Assembly (NCBI GenBank): GCA_004794785.1
Contig: SJOL01009709.1
Coordinates: forward strand, 478,999-542,998
DNA: 64,000 nucleotides
Source of the DNA: Opisthorchis felineus
Taxonomy: Eukaryota > Platyhelminthes > Trematoda > Opisthorchiida > Opisthorchiidae
Direction: 5' to 3'
Below the pieces are notes generated by a model. That model made no database searches, had not been told where the DNA came from, and saw only the letters and a list, made by a program, of their open reading frames with translations. The translations under genes and the position numbers were made by a program. Below are positions 60,427 to 64,000 of this stretch, one piece after another (positions within the stretch are counted from its first letter, which is position 1; each line of letters opens with the position of its first letter).

Positions 60427-63400
60427 TAAGTACACGCGTGCTACCCGTAAAAGGGCAAGTTGGTTCCAGACAGTTCGTAATTCTGTTTGAGGCGCGATGT
60501 CACAAATTAACCGGGGGAGATTACAAGACAGCAGTGTATGCTCGTTAGACCTGAGCTACCAAAAGTTGATCTCCAATATTATTTCCGTCCGCGCTCTTCA
60601 GGAAGTGGATCGGGTATCTTGGGTCAACACGTGAGTTTCCACTCACCCTTCATCCAAATGAATAGCATACCTTCATTTTTCATCGCACAACACTTTTTGG
60701 TCCACGGATGGTCCATCTGAACGTCAAGATATAACGAAAAGGTGGTCGCCGATAAAAGAAATGTGCAAAAATATGGGCTCACATGTCGAATGATACTTAT
60801 TCGCACCTTGTGAGGCCTTGTCGAACTATGCTTCACGAAGCCAAACAACTCGTACATGTCCACAGGACGTCTATCGTAAGACGGACAATTTAGTACCATT
60901 TATCGCACAAGCCTGAAACCAGTCAAAGCTGAATAACCACAATTTTGGCATCACTGTGATTACTCATTTTATTGTTGGCGAGGCCACGCCAACTGACTAC
61001 CCTTGAACTGTTAGAAACAGTTGTTTGAGACCGATATGGATGATGGTATACTTCAAAAGCAGTCAATGCAAATATCAAGGTTTACGCCGTAGTTACACTA
61101 GGAAATGGGTTCTTCACTTAATTGTTCCTCAGTTGCCACCCTGTAACAAATAAATGCTGTTTTATGCGGGAACAACAATAAACCCATATTTAGCCAGCCC
61201 CACTTTTTTGAATTTCCCACCATTGGGATTTCAGCCAAATAGAATGAGGATTACACTGCAAGAAATGTGATCGCTTGTCCACATCTTGGTTGCTTCCCCT
61301 CAGCACAGAGCTGGGCAGATAGAGCTGTGCGAGGCAGACGGTCCTATGCCCTGCGAAGTATATGTTCTAACCCGCGTAACACATGAACCATTAGTAACTC
61401 ACCCGTCGTAGAAGAGTTCGTTTTCCCAAACTCATTTGACGTTACTCACCATTGTTGATCCACCATCACCTCCAGACCGAGGGGATGCTTCGAAGCTATC
61501 GGTGGTCAAGCAATGACCGCGTCCGGACGTCCTCCGCTCGTAGATAGCATGTTTCCGATCCATAAAGGAGTATGGATCACCATCCACAGTAGATACTCTG
61601 CATTTTATGGGCAAAGTGCGTTTAATCCGGCCCCATGGGTGTCGGGGGCGGGAAAATCTGGTGTTCTCCATTTGAGAAGTAATCTGGTCCACAGCCGCTC
61701 CACTGGGAATTAAATGACTAAAATTTATCTACCATGTCGGTTGGCCGGTCTGCAAGCATGGGGTTTGTGTATAATTCCACCCGGTCTTGTAGCAGTACGT
61801 CACACTTTGCGGGTACAAAGCGCGTACCAAACCTTGCGGTAGAATTATTTAGGTTTAGACGTGATACACTACTCATACGTTGATGAAAACCCTACGACAG
61901 CCCATGACTGGTTCAGCCCATCTTGGAGCTCATCAGGTAGGCGCAGTCCTCGAGTTTCCGTCTACCTTATGTTTTACTTGAACCCAAATTGCCCGAAATC
62001 AGCGAACTACACTCACCTGCAAACACATTTGTTTTGCGGGGAACTCAAGTGGAAAACTGTTGGATCTCTCGTTTATGATGCTTCTAGGCTTAAGAACACC
62101 TCGTATACATAAAGTAGGGGGGTCGGACAACAACTCGTACTAGCAATTTCCGAGCAAAAATTATTTACAAGAGTGGCACCTCCACATTTTTGCATCCACG
62201 AGGACGATGTAGACTCTAGAATGTTCAGCAAATTATTTCAGCTATAAAACTACCTGAAGGTTCCGTCCATTATAAGTGAGCCATGTTCTTCCACAATTCG
62301 CGATTTCTTATTACATTACGTGAAGTATTCGCATTCGATCGCGTTTATTTACCTTGAAAATCCGCTCACTTAAACAAATCACGAATGAAGATAATTAGAA
62401 TAATAAGTAATTATACCTAGACATTCTACACTATGAAGCGGCAACCCTGAAAATGTCGTAGCTTTCGAGAAATCAATTCCATCGTGCGAGTACTGAGCGC
62501 CGTCAGAGTCTTTCAAGCTATCCGTCCCACCGAAACAACCACCCAAGGTACAAAACGTGTATTACTGCTATAAACAGGTCAAAAACACATGTACAGCTCG
62601 TTACATGAAAATTGCATGTGGTGGCAACATTCTGGAAATTTTGACGCCTTCTGGATGCGACTTTGGTAACCGGCATTCGGCGAATACTTTACCACGTCCG
62701 GCTGTTGGGTCCACCTTTTCGACCTATCAGAGCTCGCCCTGAGGATGGACCGGCAAGCGGTCCTATTTTCGGGCCAATCGTCTGCAGGATATGCTTTTTG
62801 TCCGTAGCATCGCCTAACTGCGAGCGGGGAAGCGGTGTCGGTGAGGAATTCCACCTGGCACCAAGCCTCTCCGATTCTGTATATGGTGGACTCAAAAGGA
62901 AGCTGTAGGCACAAAGCGTCCATAGGGGTAGATGGGTGGGACGTATTTTGGAGACGGGAATCTAGGGGGACGCCAGTAATTACTAGATCCTGCCGCGGTT
63001 TCTGACGCTCACAAAGTCGAAATTCACTCTCGTGGGATTGAATGGCGCAGTTTTAGCCGTTACCGCCAAATGAAGATGTGAGCAGTGCAACTGCGGTCAA
63101 GGTGGACCCATACTTCATTTCACAAACATAACTTTCCTTTTGATGGAAACCTTCGTAGGTTTATACAGGAAAGCACCGTGGAGGCTATGACCACCGAACG
63201 AACTCCCCAGTGGCTCTCGCACGATGCGTTTGTGTCCTCTCATGAGTGTGAGAGCCACTGTCGAATCGCTCCATTTTGACTACACCTCATATATTTGAGG
63301 GTGAAGCCGGTAAGCTTGCTACAAGAGCCTCGTCACCTTGGGAGAGTGTAGGATGCAAACGGTCTGAATAAGATGCATTTCCGCTGTGAGGCAATGAAAT

Positions 63401-63957
63401 ATTACGCTGGACTTCCGTCGTTCATTGGAGGGGCTGGTTCGGCGTTTCCTTCAGGTTCGTGTTGTCTTTCAAAAGATTGTGTTCATGGGGGCCAGCCTAT
63501 CAGTTCGTCAAAGTGAATGTATCGAAATCAGATACTTTTCACGGACCGCAACAGTGACAACCTCTCTCGGACCGGTTAATTGGACTAGCTAGAATGAATA
63601 CAACTGTTTCTTATTACAAAGGCTTTCTCCATTGTCTGCGCTTTCGCTCTGTAGGTCCTTAGGCTGTCCGGTGTTTAGAGGACTTGTGTGCGTCATCACA
63701 GTCGTTTCCTACTATTGTAGTTTTTCTGGCATATGTCGCTGAGCGTGACAAAATTCAGTGTTTTTTAAGATGTAAAATCAATTTCGAGTGTGATTTCTTT
63801 TACCAACCTTCCTCCAAATTATCTTTGTTATCATCATGCCCGTTTAGTTCTGAAAGCTCTTCAGTCAACTCATTTTGTTTTAACAAGTGTGAACCGTGAA
63901 CCTCTGTACGGTAATTTGGATAGTCACAGCTTATGGCAGCCGGTGCTGCAGGATAGA
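60427..63957. other. No gene assigned; possible continuation of the decayed frame
   Basis: Open stretches at 60538, 61513, 61861, 62557, 63085 and 63790 on the plus strand all lie in the frame of the ATG at 59467. None has a known motif. They could be remnants of one very old coding region or chance; I keep them unassigned. No RNA gene or recognisable transposon is seen. Confidence 0.3.
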
Positions 63958-64000
63958 AGGGGCCCGAGATAGCTCAGTGGTTAGGATGCCAGCTTACGGA
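63958..64000 (+). mobile_element. tRNA-like SINE head (or tRNA gene), cut by the window end
   Basis: The last bases read GGCCCGAGATAGCTCAGTGG then TTAGGATGCCAGCTTACGGA, which is a tRNA 5' half with an A-box. The B-box lies beyond the edge. Given the two SINE copies with a similar GAGATGGCTCAG head, a SINE is more likely than a true tRNA gene. Confidence 0.6.

Noticed and set aside
1..64000. CRISPR arrays, operons, ribosome binding sites or other prokaryotic features
   Set aside because: No regularly spaced direct repeats, no gene clusters with Shine-Dalgarno spacing, and clear spliceosomal exons and metazoan retroelements.

Overview
This is a eukaryotic (metazoan) window. I think it comes from a parasitic flatworm, most likely a digenean trematode. 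The reasons are a furin-type convertase split into short, widely spaced phase-0 exons, two Penelope-like elements with GIY-YIG domains, a Ty3/Gypsy pol remnant of the kind common in liver flukes, at least two LINE families and a tRNA-derived SINE. The organism call is inference. There is no operon structure, and apart from the furin exons almost every recognisable coding stretch is a decayed mobile element.

Layout. Positions 1-32530 hold the 5' part of one host gene on the minus strand, a furin-like proprotein convertase. The signal-peptide and prodomain exon is at 32234-32530. The exon with the RVKR auto-cleavage site is at 6695-6790. The exon with the catalytic Asp is at 1081-1215. All three junctions are phase 0 with canonical GT/AG sites. 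One short prodomain exon should lie between 6.8 and 32.2 kb and I could not place it. The exons with the catalytic His and Ser lie left of the window. The introns carry a plus-strand Penelope-like element (about 19.8-21.2 kb), a minus-strand one (about 27.9-28.8 kb) and several dispersed repeats; the rest looks like ordinary intron.

From 33.8 to 43 kb is a nest of retroelements. It holds a reversed tRNA-SINE, a Ty3/Gypsy integrase remnant, a minus-strand LINE (35.4-37.3 kb), a 5' fragment of another LINE (38.06-38.46 kb), a second SINE copy and a nearly full-length but broken minus-strand LINE (39.35-42.6 kb) whose reverse transcriptase is interrupted by a repeat.

From 44 to 48.2 kb and from 57 to 60.4 kb (perhaps to 63 kb) the plus strand shows long stretches that stay in one frame but carry scattered stops. 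They look like old coding sequence that I cannot assign to a family. Between them are two tail-to-tail fragments of a CR1/Jockey-like LINE. The minus-strand fragment is part of a 1.64-kb direct duplication, about 99% identical, either side of a 232-N assembly gap, which may be an assembly artefact. The window ends inside another tRNA-like SINE head.
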